From Chitinophaga sp. Ak27 (GTDB lineage: Bacteria > Bacteroidota > Bacteroidia > Chitinophagales > Chitinophagaceae): a stretch of 64,000 nt of DNA. The position numbers and the translations under genes are program-made. This document shows, one piece after another, positions 43,062 through 53,086 of the stretch (its first letter is position 1; each line of letters begins with the position of its first letter). The notes below the pieces were generated by a model. The model was not told where the DNA came from. It searched no databases and saw only the letters and a list, made by a program, of their open reading frames with translations. Location: assembly GCF_012726295.1 (NCBI RefSeq), contig NZ_JABAOB010000003.1, forward strand, positions 682,001-746,000, given 5' to 3'.

Positions 43062-45916
43062 TATTCGTTTACTACATAGTGAGCAAATGCCGGGTCTTTC
43101 AACAACAATTTAATGAGCCCTTCGCTTGCTTCTGGCCTATCACCTTCACCCCGCATGGTTTTCAGCCAGTTGAAGTAAAGCGACTCAAACGTCTGCATAT
43201 CGGCAATACCCAGCCATTTGTAATGCATCCGGAATTGTACTGCGGTGTGCTCCCGGAACAATTCTTCTGCGAAACTCCTGAACTCTTTGTATTGAAAACG
43301 GGCAGGCCAGGAGGGAAGGAGGATGCTGATACCGAATTTGAAAAAGTCTTCCTGCAACATTTGTGACGTGCCGTATTTTACATAGGGCTCCATGCGAATC
43401 CGTCGGGGCTGATTGGTTTTCATTTGCCGTAGTAACAACAAGAGGTCCGTCATGGCCCGTTCAGCAGCCGGTCGGTAAGCATCTTGCCTGAAATGTTCCG
43501 CTGTTAATATCTCGGGGGAATTGCCCGGATAAAAATAAATACGATGATCCTCCATCAACAGCTGCCAGTGCTTATAGGGATCTGGCTCCTGCATGGAGGC
43601 TACCATGGCCAACAGCTTCCTGAGCTGTTCATCCCGCTCTTCCAGCGTAAGCCAACGGGCATGCTGTAGCCTCAAAGTATCGTAGCCGCTGCAGATGCGG
43701 TAGCCAAAGCTTTGGTCCCCATAGGCAGGCTTTAGTAACAGGTGTTCCAGCAGATAGCATCCTTCTGAATCGATACTCATTTTTTTCAGGTGCCCCATCA
43801 TTTCCAGCAGTGAATCCAATGCTTCTTTGTGGGTTTTTTCCCGGCTCACTACCTGCCACAGGGCATGCGGCGACTGGCGGTAAACTACCAGGTAGCTGTT
43901 GGTTTCGTCGTCGAGTATTACCCGGTAGTTTTTAATGTCCAGGCCATAGCGGAGCAGCGATACCGACTGTCGGCCATAGTCAAATCTTTTTCCCGTAGTC
44001 ACCTCGCCTGACTCACTTTCGGCCATATTTACCTTAATAAGTTCATCTTTTACTTTGAATTCTTTTACCAGGTGCACATGGAGCCCGGTATCGGAATGCT
44101 TACCTGCCGATACTTTCCAACTGCCGGTATCGAAGGCCGCTGTTAAACGTTTCCTTTTCTCCACCCTGATATGCAATAGTTTGTGCAGGAGGTTTTCATA
44201 GCCGGATAGCTCAGATCCTGCATAAATATCTTCCCGGTAGTTGAAAGACCGGTTCCTGTTTGCACTGAGCGTGGGTAGATGACGGAGTATGTCAGCCTTC
44301 CATTCCAGCTCATGGCTAATCCTTTGCGAAGGTGCGTCATAAGCATACACCTGTTCATAAAAGTTGACCGGATATTTCAGCAGTACGAGGTTAAACCTGG
44401 CCAGCAGGTGATCGAGAATCCTGTTCTTCCGGTCCTGAAATACCTTATCGGGTTCAATAGCTGCCTGTAATTTTTTCATATAGGCGTTGCCGGTATCTTC
44501 CAGGAAATGTTCCCAGGAAGCGCCGGGCTGTTCGTCGGTAAATGCCTTCAGCAGCGCAGCCACTTGTGGTACATCGTATAGTGGTTGTGTAGCATAGGTG
44601 GCTGCCGGTGTTTGCCGGAGGTAAGGAGAGAAAAGCGGCCCTATATTATTCAGCTGCGCCAGGTAGTTGGTCAGTACTTGTTCAAAGAACAGCAGGTAAG
44701 CTTTCAGTTGCCTGGCCTGCGCCTTGCGTAGCGCCGGTGCTTCTTTTTCCAGGCCTTCGCTGCCGATGCCGTAAATGGCGGGGAACTGCTCCTGGATAGA
44801 GAAGTATTTTCCTAGATTACGGTAGGTGCCTTTTAACGGTTTAGACGCTTCTGCATTCTTATGTCCTGCAAACTTCCTGCGGGCTACTGTTTTTACCTGT
44901 TCATACATATTGAGGAAGCCGGCGTCACGCAGGTTGTATTCAAAGCGGTCGCTGGAAATCTTTATCTCATGTTTGTCGTTCACCATTTCCAGGAAGGGGT
45001 AAAAGCCTTCTTTGATCCTTACAGGCTTGGCCTGGAAGGCGCCATCCTCATCTGCCAGGTAAATTGCTTTTACCTTTATTACGCCAGGCACTTCAGATAC
45101 GCTCTTCATCAGGTCTGCAGGATCTACCGCTGCTTTCCTGTTGTGCAGATCACTATCCACCACGAAGCCTTTTTTTAACAATGGACCTGCATACATATCT
45201 GCCGCGGTATAGCCGTTGATATACATTTCAGCGGCAGATACAAATCTCACCGGGGGATGCAGCGTCATCTCAAACGAGTTACACATCAGCGCCAGGATTT
45301 GCTGCGGATCCTGCCGGCTGTCGACAAATATTTCAGCTTTGATGTAGATATATTGTGGCTGGAGGATCACCGCCCGCTCAAAGTCTTCCCCGATGTTCCG
45401 GTAAGCGTGCAGCAGGTTATCCACCTGCTCCGCTAATTGTTGTACCAGCGCCTCATTGGCTTTCATGTTCTCGGCGATATTATCTTCTACCTGGATAAAT
45501 GCGCGGTATACACCTTTCGTACAGCCGGAAGGCTGCCATGTTTGCACCGGCTCTATCCAGATATTTTCTATAGCATCTATTTCATCCAGCACCATTTTAC
45601 GATAGTCATTCACCGTTACCGGTGAAGAGGTGAGCATTTCAGCCTTCCGGAAAAAGGAGTGATCCAGTGGCTCAATATTATTTTTCTTATCTGCCAGTAT
45701 ATCCTCGATGGGAAAGGAGGTACGATAGGCCAGGTCGGTGATGGCATAACACAGCTGTTGCAGGATGGTGACGCCGGGATCATGCAGGTTGTAGTCGGTC
45801 CACTCGGTGCCCGACAGCTCCTGCACACGGGCAATGGCTTCCGTCATTAACGCATCAAAATCCATGGCCGTGGCAACGGCTTTATCTTTGTCTATTTGAA
45901 GGGGAGTACCGGGCAT
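43061..45916 (-). CDS. eCIS baseplate wedge protein (Afp12-like)
   Basis: A 951-residue protein. The start MDFDALMTEAIARVQELSGTEWTDYNLHDPGVTILQQLCYAITDLAYR (quoted in overlapping parts of the family's opening) is the 'W-T-D-[YH]-N-x-H-D-P-G-V-T' signature shared by second baseplate components of eCIS and related T6SS/phage wedges. Its position between baseplate J and the tape measure is where afp12 lies in the Serratia antifeeding prophage. A long middle (about 200-700) has no motif I recognise. The last third (YRICSGYDTLRLQHARWLTLEERDEQL) looks like a conserved eCIS block. It should form part of the hexagonal baseplate wedge. Confidence 0.85.
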   Translation of the reverse strand: MPGTPLQIDKDKAVATAMDFDALMTEAIARVQELSGTEWTDYNLHDPGVTILQQLCYAITDLAYRTSFPIEDILADKKNNIEPLDHSFFRKAEMLTSSPVTVNDYRKMVLDEIDAIENIWIEPVQTWQPSGCTKGVYRAFIQVEDNIAENMKANEALVQQLAEQVDNLLHAYRNIGEDFERAVILQPQYIYIKAEIFVDSRQDPQQILALMCNSFEMTLHPPVRFVSAAEMYINGYTAADMYAGPLLKKGFVVDSDLHNRKAAVDPADLMKSVSEVPGVIKVKAIYLADEDGAFQAKPVRIKEGFYPFLEMVNDKHEIKISSDRFEYNLRDAGFLNMYEQVKTVARRKFAGHKNAEASKPLKGTYRNLGKYFSIQEQFPAIYGIGSEGLEKEAPALRKAQARQLKAYLLFFEQVLTNYLAQLNNIGPLFSPYLRQTPAATYATQPLYDVPQVAALLKAFTDEQPGASWEHFLEDTGNAYMKKLQAAIEPDKVFQDRKNRILDHLLARFNLVLLKYPVNFYEQVYAYDAPSQRISHELEWKADILRHLPTLSANRNRSFNYREDIYAGSELSGYENLLHKLLHIRVEKRKRLTAAFDTGSWKVSAGKHSDTGLHVHLVKEFKVKDELIKVNMAESESGEVTTGKRFDYGRQSVSLLRYGLDIKNYRVILDDETNSYLVVYRQSPHALWQVVSREKTHKEALDSLLEMMGHLKKMSIDSEGCYLLEHLLLKPAYGDQSFGYRICSGYDTLRLQHARWLTLEERDEQLRKLLAMVASMQEPDPYKHWQLLMEDHRIYFYPGNSPEILTAEHFRQDAYRPAAERAMTDLLLLLRQMKTNQPRRIRMEPYVKYGTSQMLQEDFFKFGISILLPSWPARFQYKEFRSFAEELFREHTAVQFRMHYKWLGIADMQTFESLYFNWLKTMRGEGDRPEASEGLIKLLLKDPAFAHYVVNE

Positions 45917-45927
45917 ATCGTATACTA

Positions 45928-46707
45928 TTAGTAGTAATATTCGTTGGGCATAAAGAGGTCATCGCTCCAGAGCCGGGTAATGTGATAGAAGATTTCTACG
46001 CCTTCTCCATAGTTGCTGTTGGAGCGGAGCTGAAGGGCATAGTTATGGGTACCGCCTTTCCAGCGGAGTTTAATTTTATTCCAGAAGAAGCCGTAGTGGG
46101 CGCAGCGCTGGCTCACGCGGTTATGTGCTCCGCCATATGCTGCTAAAGCGGTAGCATGTAAGATAGCTACCCTGCCAACCCCTTTCCTGCCGGTTCTGGC
46201 CATGACTTCAAATGCCTGGCAATTATCCAGCTGCTCCAGTATAGGATGCCATTTGCCATCGGCGGGCACCGTACCGGTTTTGAAGGTGCCCATGCGGCCC
46301 TGCATACCGGTGAAGCCGTTGATGTCTACTTTAAAGCGGGGGTCACTTTTTTTACCGATACCCAAGTTTCCATTCATGTGGAAGAAGAAACTTTTTTCCT
46401 GTTCAGCCGGATCGTCTTTGCTGGTACCAGGCTTTATGCGCAGGCCGGGAGAGTCCTGTTCGTCTTTTTCCATACAGAAGAAAGGTTCCAGGTCGTCGGT
46501 AGCGCGGTAAAAAGATACCAGGCGCTTGGAATCGCCCAGTGTGGCTACGCGTAAGCCATTGTCTTCATCTTTCGAAAAACCATCTTCCTGTTTGTTAATG
46601 GTAGAATCGATCAGGTAACCGAAGTGATTTTCTGATGGCATCACGCCGTTCCTGAAATATTGTTTGAGCTCATCGCGCCCGTATACTTTTTTATTTTGTG
46701 TATCCAT
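45928..46707 (-). CDS. Small eCIS tail-fibre-like protein
   Basis: A 259-residue protein in the slot where Afp-type systems carry their fibre (afp13). Residues 1-40 (VYGRDELKQYFRNGVMPSENHFGYLIDST) are a short attachment-like region. NGNLGIGKKSDPRFKVDING (112-131) matches the GNxGIGxxxPxxKxDVxG element typical of phage and Bacteroidota fibre shafts before an adhesin head. The C-terminal 130 residues (VMARTGRKGVGRVAILHATALAAYGG..NEYYY) would then be the globular receptor-binding head. No intramolecular chaperone domain is seen. The fibre role is inferred from place and motif. Confidence 0.6.
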   Translation of the reverse strand: MDTQNKKVYGRDELKQYFRNGVMPSENHFGYLIDSTINKQEDGFSKDEDNGLRVATLGDSKRLVSFYRATDDLEPFFCMEKDEQDSPGLRIKPGTSKDDPAEQEKSFFFHMNGNLGIGKKSDPRFKVDINGFTGMQGRMGTFKTGTVPADGKWHPILEQLDNCQAFEVMARTGRKGVGRVAILHATALAAYGGAHNRVSQRCAHYGFFWNKIKLRWKGGTHNYALQLRSNSNYGEGVEIFYHITRLWSDDLFMPNEYYY

Positions 46708-46730
46708 ATAAAAGCTATTAATGTGATCAT

Positions 46731-49700
46731 TTATGGTGGTGTGATAGAGATGGTCAGCATTTCTTCGTCGGGCGAATGATCTGGCCGGTCATCCACGGGT
46801 GTAAAGTTTACAGGGTGGTTGCCGATAATCAGTTCGTTGCTGATCTTCAGCGCATCGATGCCCAGCACCTGGGGTTCTTTGTATTCCGGTGCATGCAATA
46901 CGGTAATGAGATGTTCGGTAGATGGAATCAACACTGACTGCGACAGGGAGGGCCTGATTTCCTGCAGATCGTCTATGGCTGTATCTGTAGCCATGGCCAC
47001 CATGTTGCCGGTGATCTCATCTTTCGAAAAATAAAAATGCACGAGTGAAAAACCAGTAATGTAGGCTACATAAGGGAGCCGATTGATGAAGTTCAATAAC
47101 TCCGATTTATACAGGGTACTGCCTATCTTCAAATGGGAGGTAGGATCGAACAGCCAGGGACAAAGGTATTTCTGGATATCCAGCTGCAACTGTTGCAGAT
47201 GGCTGTTCTGGTTATTATCCGAAGGATCCTGGAACTGTATACTGCATACCACCTTCACGCTTTCATATATGGGGTTGCGGATAGAGATATCAACAAATGG
47301 GGAGATATGTTCCCGCATAAATGCCTGGATGCGGCAAAGCGTATCCAGGTTAACTTTGGGCTCAGTGCTGATAAATAGTCCGCTGTCCGATTGCCGCGGC
47401 ACTACAATAATGCAGATATCTTCTGCCCCGGGGCCAGGCGCTGCCGTCACACATTTGACAATCAGGATTTCCGGAAAGGCCTCCAGCAACACCTGGGCAA
47501 TATCCATGGCTGTAACCGGGCGCTGTTTATGCCTCAACCGCTCACTCACCCGGGTATAGTATTTATCTTCTGACTCTGTTTTGCGTCCGCCGAAGGAGGG
47601 AAATAATTGCCAGATGGCCTGGATGGTGCGGACATCTTTCCGGGTTCTTTTTATGGTTAGGGGAGGAATGGACAAAACTCTTTCCAGCGAATAGCCACCT
47701 TCATCCAGTATTCTTCCTGCGGTTATGGCATTGGGGAAAATGCCGATGACCCTTGGTGTTACACATTCATGCGCGGGCGTAGAGATCCTGATCCACCAGG
47801 TGCCGGGTGTCATCACACTGTTGTGGTTATTGATTCCAACCGGTACCCGGATCTTTACAATGCCGCTCCGTGCCAGGTTGTTAGTGTTATCCGATAACAG
47901 GCACCTGCTTTCAAAAGGGTACCATTTGTTATCTGCCAGGTAGCTCCAGTTGATCGGGGTGAGATTGGTAGTAGTATCACTGAAAAACTTATCTTCCAGC
48001 TGAAACAGCAATGACAGCTCTTCTCCCGCCTGGAGCTGATCGAAGCCGATGTAAAGATAGCCGGCTTCATTAATGACGGGTAGCAGGGGAAAATAATTAA
48101 CACCTGGTCCTGGATATATTTCTTCATGACCAAAGATGCCGATATGATGCACTTCCAGGCATTCGCCCCGTGGAGCAGATTTTACTGGCTTCAGTGATTC
48201 AGAATGCTCCAACGTATAATCTATCGAAATAGATTTTACCATCGGTACATAAGGCGGCGCGGGCAACGGCTTTTTCCGGTTGGGATGCCGCCCATTATAT
48301 AAAATGATTTCAGGGAAAATGATGCCATACAGCTGATGCCCGAAAGCCTCTGAAGGGGTGACAAGCTCCAGCCTGATGGCGCCCTGCTTGTACACCATAC
48401 TGCTATGCTTTGGCTCCTTGTCCATTTTCATGGCATTGGGAAAACTGATCCTGGTAAAGTCGGGGCCTTTGATGAAGGAAGTATCAGCCAGGTACAGATC
48501 TCCCTCTTTGTTACGCGTGGTATGGAAAAGCTGAAACTCTTCCTGGTTGCCCCGTTCTGGTAAACATACGCCGTTGTTGATACTGCTGATACCTACTTTA
48601 TAAGCATTGTTAGTCATGCCCGCCTGGTAGGCCGAAAAATAGTTGTCGAAGCCGTTGATATTTTTAGGAAGATCCAGCCATTCCAGTTTTACGCTGAAAT
48701 CGGTAGTATACTTATTGAACACATTGGTATTGCAGATATCGAGGAAAGCCCCTACCGCCGGTAAAGAACCAAACATCCGGAAAGAGTGGCTGGCATTCAG
48801 CTCTCCCACATTGTTGTCCAGTTTTACAGCACGGTAGCCGGTTACGTTGGCGATAACGGTTACCCTTTCCAGCGCCAGGCTACGGAGAAAGGAGTAGGGG
48901 TGGTGAAAACTGTTGTTGTTGAGCAACACTTTTAACAGAGGTAGTTTTGAGGAGATATGAGCGCCATGTACTTCGGGGTTATACACACAGAAGGCTTCTT
49001 CATGGGTGCGTAACAGGAAGTTGATCACAATGGCATAATCTGCCTGCTCGGCAGCGCTGCAGCGTACATTGTAGTGTTGTACCCTGGTCCAGCCTTTTGC
49101 CGTTGTGTACGACAATAGAAAGGCGCCAGACATCAGCTCACCGGTGATAATAGCATTGCTCCTGCGGGTAACATCGGAAAAATTCTTTAAATACTTCATC
49201 AGCTGTGCGAAGGAGGCTGGATTGAAATGAAGCTTCACTTGCACCGAGCGTACGCCTTCTGTAAGGTATAACGCTGGCGACCCTACGAGAAATCCCACTG
49301 CGCTGTTCTCCATGGTACGGGTGGATGGGGACAAATCGTGCTGGTCTTCTCCCAGCAAAGGCCAGGTAACCGGTGGAATAGTGAGCTTTGCAAAAGCAGG
49401 AGGAGGTATTACCGGGTGAACCGCCTGGTAGATGGCCGCTTCACGGATATCATTGGTTTGCAGGTTATTGGAAGCAACCTGCAGATAGTTACTTACATAT
49501 AGGGTATGCAGCGCTATGATGTTGGTATTGTGTGCCCGGAACGGCTCCAGCAATTCGTATTGCAGTGGCTCTTTGCGGGCGCTGTGAGGCGCCAATACTA
49601 CTTCTCCTTTGTCCAGCGCTAGATTGTCTACCTGTGGTGCCGGGTTGATCAGGATATGTACCTTGTCTGGCACTGCGGCTACCTGTGGCATACCCAGTAC

Positions 49701-50528
49701 GGTGTGGTAATAATAGTCCAGGTGGCGCCGGGGAATTTCATTGATCTGATCCTGGAGATGTTTATACAGCTCCGTAAACGTCATCAACAATCCCATATGA
49801 GGTGAATGCTGTTGTTGATGCAGCTGGTTCTTCAGGTAGTAGGCAGATGCGCTGGAGATCTGGTAGAATTTAGTGCGCAGGGTATCATAGATTTCATTCA
49901 ATGAGTAAAACCCGCTGAAGTTTTCATCTCCTTTAACAGTGGGACTGAAGATACCTGGAAAGAGTACCTGGAGTTGCCGCGAAGTGCCTTCCGTACGCAG
50001 CGTATGATGCCGGGCATTATCAAGCGGGAATAGTTCTTTTACCTGTAATTCGTATCGGTATAATCTTGCCGTTTCTTCTGCCACAGCATGTATCACCTGC
50101 TGTAGATAATACTGGAGTGACTGTTGTTTATCGGCGCCGGTTAGCTTTTGCAACAGGTCCATCAGTACAATTGCAATATCATATAACAGGGAGAAGAATG
50201 CAGCTGTATGACGGAAGAGCGTGGCTTCTGTACCCGATTTGCCCATGGCATCCCGGAGGAATAGATATTTTTCTTCGTATTCCGTAAACTGGATATTGGC
50301 CGCAAGGATCAGCATGATCACCAGGTCAGAATGGAAGAACTCCTGCCAGTCGCCGTCCCGTTGGTCCTGGAAATTATAGTAATTAAACTCAGTCGATAAC
50401 GCCGTCAGCTGCGCCAGCAGATCAAAATTACTCCGGTTATCCACTTTCACATATTCAGGGTGTAGCGCATCCAGTTGTCTTTCGAACTGGCTGAGCCCAT
50501 CCTGCATATTTTCAAAATAATTACTCAT
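46731..50528 (-). CDS. eCIS baseplate J-like protein (Afp11-like)
   Basis: A 1265-residue protein. The N-terminal half starts with a helical part (SQFERQLDALHPEYVKVDNR) and contains long beta-rich blocks (VHILINPAPQVDNLALDKGEVV). The C-terminal part (about 980-1190: LRHKQRPVTAMDIAQVLLEAFPEI, then IIVVPRQSDS and FVDISIRNPIYESVKVVCSI) is the baseplate J/gp47 fold seen in phage wedges. It starts by overlapping gp25 by 4 nt, typical for the coupled gp25-J pair. It is larger than the usual Afp11, which fits the Bacteroidota branch of eCIS. Confidence 0.87.
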   Translation of the reverse strand: MSNYFENMQDGLSQFERQLDALHPEYVKVDNRSNFDLLAQLTALSTEFNYYNFQDQRDGDWQEFFHSDLVIMLILAANIQFTEYEEKYLFLRDAMGKSGTEATLFRHTAAFFSLLYDIAIVLMDLLQKLTGADKQQSLQYYLQQVIHAVAEETARLYRYELQVKELFPLDNARHHTLRTEGTSRQLQVLFPGIFSPTVKGDENFSGFYSLNEIYDTLRTKFYQISSASAYYLKNQLHQQQHSPHMGLLMTFTELYKHLQDQINEIPRRHLDYYYHTVLGMPQVAAVPDKVHILINPAPQVDNLALDKGEVVLAPHSARKEPLQYELLEPFRAHNTNIIALHTLYVSNYLQVASNNLQTNDIREAAIYQAVHPVIPPPAFAKLTIPPVTWPLLGEDQHDLSPSTRTMENSAVGFLVGSPALYLTEGVRSVQVKLHFNPASFAQLMKYLKNFSDVTRRSNAIITGELMSGAFLLSYTTAKGWTRVQHYNVRCSAAEQADYAIVINFLLRTHEEAFCVYNPEVHGAHISSKLPLLKVLLNNNSFHHPYSFLRSLALERVTVIANVTGYRAVKLDNNVGELNASHSFRMFGSLPAVGAFLDICNTNVFNKYTTDFSVKLEWLDLPKNINGFDNYFSAYQAGMTNNAYKVGISSINNGVCLPERGNQEEFQLFHTTRNKEGDLYLADTSFIKGPDFTRISFPNAMKMDKEPKHSSMVYKQGAIRLELVTPSEAFGHQLYGIIFPEIILYNGRHPNRKKPLPAPPYVPMVKSISIDYTLEHSESLKPVKSAPRGECLEVHHIGIFGHEEIYPGPGVNYFPLLPVINEAGYLYIGFDQLQAGEELSLLFQLEDKFFSDTTTNLTPINWSYLADNKWYPFESRCLLSDNTNNLARSGIVKIRVPVGINNHNSVMTPGTWWIRISTPAHECVTPRVIGIFPNAITAGRILDEGGYSLERVLSIPPLTIKRTRKDVRTIQAIWQLFPSFGGRKTESEDKYYTRVSERLRHKQRPVTAMDIAQVLLEAFPEILIVKCVTAAPGPGAEDICIIVVPRQSDSGLFISTEPKVNLDTLCRIQAFMREHISPFVDISIRNPIYESVKVVCSIQFQDPSDNNQNSHLQQLQLDIQKYLCPWLFDPTSHLKIGSTLYKSELLNFINRLPYVAYITGFSLVHFYFSKDEITGNMVAMATDTAIDDLQEIRPSLSQSVLIPSTEHLITVLHAPEYKEPQVLGIDALKISNELIIGNHPVNFTPVDDRPDHSPDEEMLTISITPP

Positions 50529-50947
50529 CGGGTAGCGATGTTCGTGCCTTCGAGATAGTAGAATGGATATACCATATTATGCCTGGTATTGGTGGCAATA
50601 ATGGTATAGTTGATTTGTACATATAAGACGCCGCTTTCCATAGTTTGGTCATTGATCACGCATTCCACCAGCTTAATCCGGGGTTCATATTCCAGCAATG
50701 CATGGTAAATGACATGATGGAGTTCCGACGACAACCGGGCATCTGCTACTTCAAATACCAACTTGTGGATATTGCAGCCAAAATCGGGCAGCATGGTGCG
50801 TTCGCCGGGAAGGGTGCTGAGAATAATGCGGATACTTTCCTCAATATCATTGGCATCTGATACCATGAGCACCGATGCATTGGGCTTATCAAAGGAAGGG
50901 GGAAAGCTCCAGCCCGTTCCTAAAAAGGACTTCATATCTTTTGCCAT
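50525..50947 (-). CDS. GPW/gp25-family baseplate protein (Afp9-like)
   Basis: A 140-residue wedge initiator. The family core is clear: SDANDIEESIRIILSTLPGERTMLPDFGCNIHKLVFE (quoted as the I..IL.T..GER...P.FG pattern) and a LECVINDQ-like strand. Gp25 proteins start sheath polymerisation on the baseplate. PAAR lies 6 nt upstream; baseplate J overlaps its 3' end. Confidence 0.95.
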   Translation of the reverse strand: MAKDMKSFLGTGWSFPPSFDKPNASVLMVSDANDIEESIRIILSTLPGERTMLPDFGCNIHKLVFEVADARLSSELHHVIYHALLEYEPRIKLVECVINDQTMESGVLYVQINYTIIATNTRHNMVYPFYYLEGTNIATR

Positions 50948-50953
50948 GGTTTG

Positions 50954-51256
50954 TTATCCTCCTATTAGTACTGTGGGACATCCCATTACAACAACGCCAC
51001 CGTGGGCAGTAGTATCACCCATACGCACGGCAGGGCGACCGCCAATCAGCACGGTGGCAGAACCCATTACCGCCGCATCCGGCGGCCCTACACAGGTACA
51101 GAGGTCGCCCATGACGGAAGCAGGCATGCCGCCTATTAACACCGTAGGCATGCCAGGGCCGACAATAGGCCCACCTACATGGGGGATTGGCGGAAGCCCC
51201 GGAGTTATCAGCGGGCAGGTATGCATATCAGTGAGCCTTGCGGCGGGTTGTCCCAT
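50954..51256 (-). CDS. PAAR-domain spike-tip protein
   Basis: A 100-residue PAAR protein that caps the spike. It opens with QPAARLTDMHTCP and contains repeats of the VLIGGMPASVMGD type (VLIGGRPAVRMGD, then CPTVLIGG), with His and Cys residues that bind a metal at the cone tip. It lies between the spike gene and gp25. No C-terminal effector extension is present. Confidence 0.96.
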   Translation of the reverse strand: MGQPAARLTDMHTCPLITPGLPPIPHVGGPIVGPGMPTVLIGGMPASVMGDLCTCVGPPDAAVMGSATVLIGGRPAVRMGDTTAHGGVVVMGCPTVLIGG

Positions 51257-51274
51257 GATCGTTTGTTTTATGGT

Positions 51275-53083
51275 TTAGTTAATCATCACTATTCCCCCCT
51301 GGATCATCGTGGATGCAGAAGAGGAAAGGCTGGCCGATGCATTGCCTGTGGCGCTGAACGATGTATCGGCAGTAAGGGAAATAGACAGACCGCTGGTTTC
51401 CATGCTGGTAGTGGCAGCGATACTTACCGCCATGGCATTGAGGTTAAGCTGCCCCGTTGCCTGCAGGGTCATGTCGCTTGCACTGTTAATCGTAACGCCG
51501 GCAGGCGCCATGGTGATGCTATTGCTGCTTTGATCCTTTACCACGATTTCCTGCGTAGTGTCGTTCATTGTAATACTGTTCCCACCGGGGGTAAGCACCG
51601 TAATAATTTTGTTTTCGTCGTCGAAGCTGATTTGCAGCTGGCTTTTAGTATACAGTGCTTTGATATAGTTATTATTATCAGCTGGTACTACAGGCGGCAC
51701 TTTTGCCTTACTGTACAAGGATCCCAGGATGATGGGATAACGCGGATCATTTTCGAGGAAGGCCACCACTACTTCATCGCCTACTTCCGGAAAAAATACG
51801 GCGCCAGCGCTGCTGGTGGCGTAGAAGGTTGAAAGCCGTGCCCAGGTGCCTTGCTGCCCGGTGGCGGTAGACGCCAGCATTACCTGCACGCGGTACTCTG
51901 TGCCGGGATCTTCTGAAATAGCCACCACCGTTGCAAGCTGGAGTCCCTGTATGGCCGGCAGCTGTCCATTAGCCGGCGAATAGGAGAAGTTTTCCCTTTC
52001 ATAAATAGGCTTGCCATTCAAACCAAATCTTACGTCGGTGGTCCATACGCCTTCTTTGAGTGTATGTGTTACGCCCCACACATAGGCGTTGCCGTTAAAC
52101 CTGGATCCCACGCCTGCCAGGCTGATGAGGGTATTGGGCCATACGGTGGCGTTGCCCATAAAGGATACGTTGCCGCTGATAGATTCCAGGCGCATGCGTA
52201 GCAGGGTACTGTTGGCCCAGGATTGCAGGCTTTCCTGCGCCATCGGTGAGTTGGAGATCAGTTGCAGCGGTGTCTGGTGCAGGGCTGCCGATAGTGTGTC
52301 TGCAGTGAGATTGCCCTGCACATTCAGTCCCGGCTCTGTGGCGGTGGCGCTGATCAGGGCCTGTGATTGCGGATCCCACGCAGCCGCGGTAATAGAAGGT
52401 ACCTGTTTTTCGGCGCTTACCGACGCATTGAATGTGATCAACGATTCGCCGAAAGCTACCGACACTACCGGCTCGCCGCTTACTACCGGTGGCGCCGCCA
52501 CTATTTTTTCGCCTATCAATGATACTACATAGCCATTGAATTCGGCACGGGACAAAAAGAAATCCCAGTCGCTGCAAAACTTCTGAAACACCAGTTCATT
52601 GACAGCGCTGGTGCTTTGTACGTCAGCACTCAGCCCATTATTGCTCACTACCGTAGACATAATATCACTATCGACCTGGTTCATAAACACCGCCTCTTTT
52701 TTGCCGATGGTCATCTGTACGGCGCTGTGCTTGCAGGTAACTACCAGGTGAAAGCCCTGGTCGGAAGCCTGTATGGTTTGTTTTACTACTATGCCGGTGA
52801 ATATCAGTGTTTCGCCGGTATTGCCATAGCCTGCGGTAATGGTGACCGCCACGCCGGGTAGAAAACTTTCACTGTCGCTCGCCGGGAAATCTCCGATTAC
52901 GCCGGTAGACGCTTTAGACGTAGTGCCGTCAGACAAGGTAATTTCCGCATAGGAAATCCTGTTCAGCTCATGGTGGATAGTGATAGCTACTACCGGGTAG
53001 GTATATTGTATTTCCGTACCGTTTGCCGACACGGAAAACTGCAGGGTAGGATCTGCTATATTGATAGGTACAACTGTTGCCAT
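51275..53083 (-). CDS. VgrG-like spike protein (Afp8-like)
   Basis: A 602-residue protein that joins gp27-like and gp5-like parts. The first 350 residues correspond to the phage late control D/gp27 hub (YAEITLSDGTTSK, VTITAGYGNTGETLIFTGIV). The gp5 OB fold is at about 375-460 (YRVQVMLASTATGQQGTWARL and AVFFPEVGDEVVVAFLENDP). The C-terminal end (about 490-602) is a series of short beta repeats (SITMNDTTQEIVVKDQSSN) that form the needle. The PAAR tip gene follows 18 nt later. Confidence 0.94.
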   Translation of the reverse strand: MATVVPINIADPTLQFSVSANGTEIQYTYPVVAITIHHELNRISYAEITLSDGTTSKASTGVIGDFPASDSESFLPGVAVTITAGYGNTGETLIFTGIVVKQTIQASDQGFHLVVTCKHSAVQMTIGKKEAVFMNQVDSDIMSTVVSNNGLSADVQSTSAVNELVFQKFCSDWDFFLSRAEFNGYVVSLIGEKIVAAPPVVSGEPVVSVAFGESLITFNASVSAEKQVPSITAAAWDPQSQALISATATEPGLNVQGNLTADTLSAALHQTPLQLISNSPMAQESLQSWANSTLLRMRLESISGNVSFMGNATVWPNTLISLAGVGSRFNGNAYVWGVTHTLKEGVWTTDVRFGLNGKPIYERENFSYSPANGQLPAIQGLQLATVVAISEDPGTEYRVQVMLASTATGQQGTWARLSTFYATSSAGAVFFPEVGDEVVVAFLENDPRYPIILGSLYSKAKVPPVVPADNNNYIKALYTKSQLQISFDDENKIITVLTPGGNSITMNDTTQEIVVKDQSSNSITMAPAGVTINSASDMTLQATGQLNLNAMAVSIAATTSMETSGLSISLTADTSFSATGNASASLSSSASTMIQGGIVMIN

Positions 53084-53086
53084 GAT

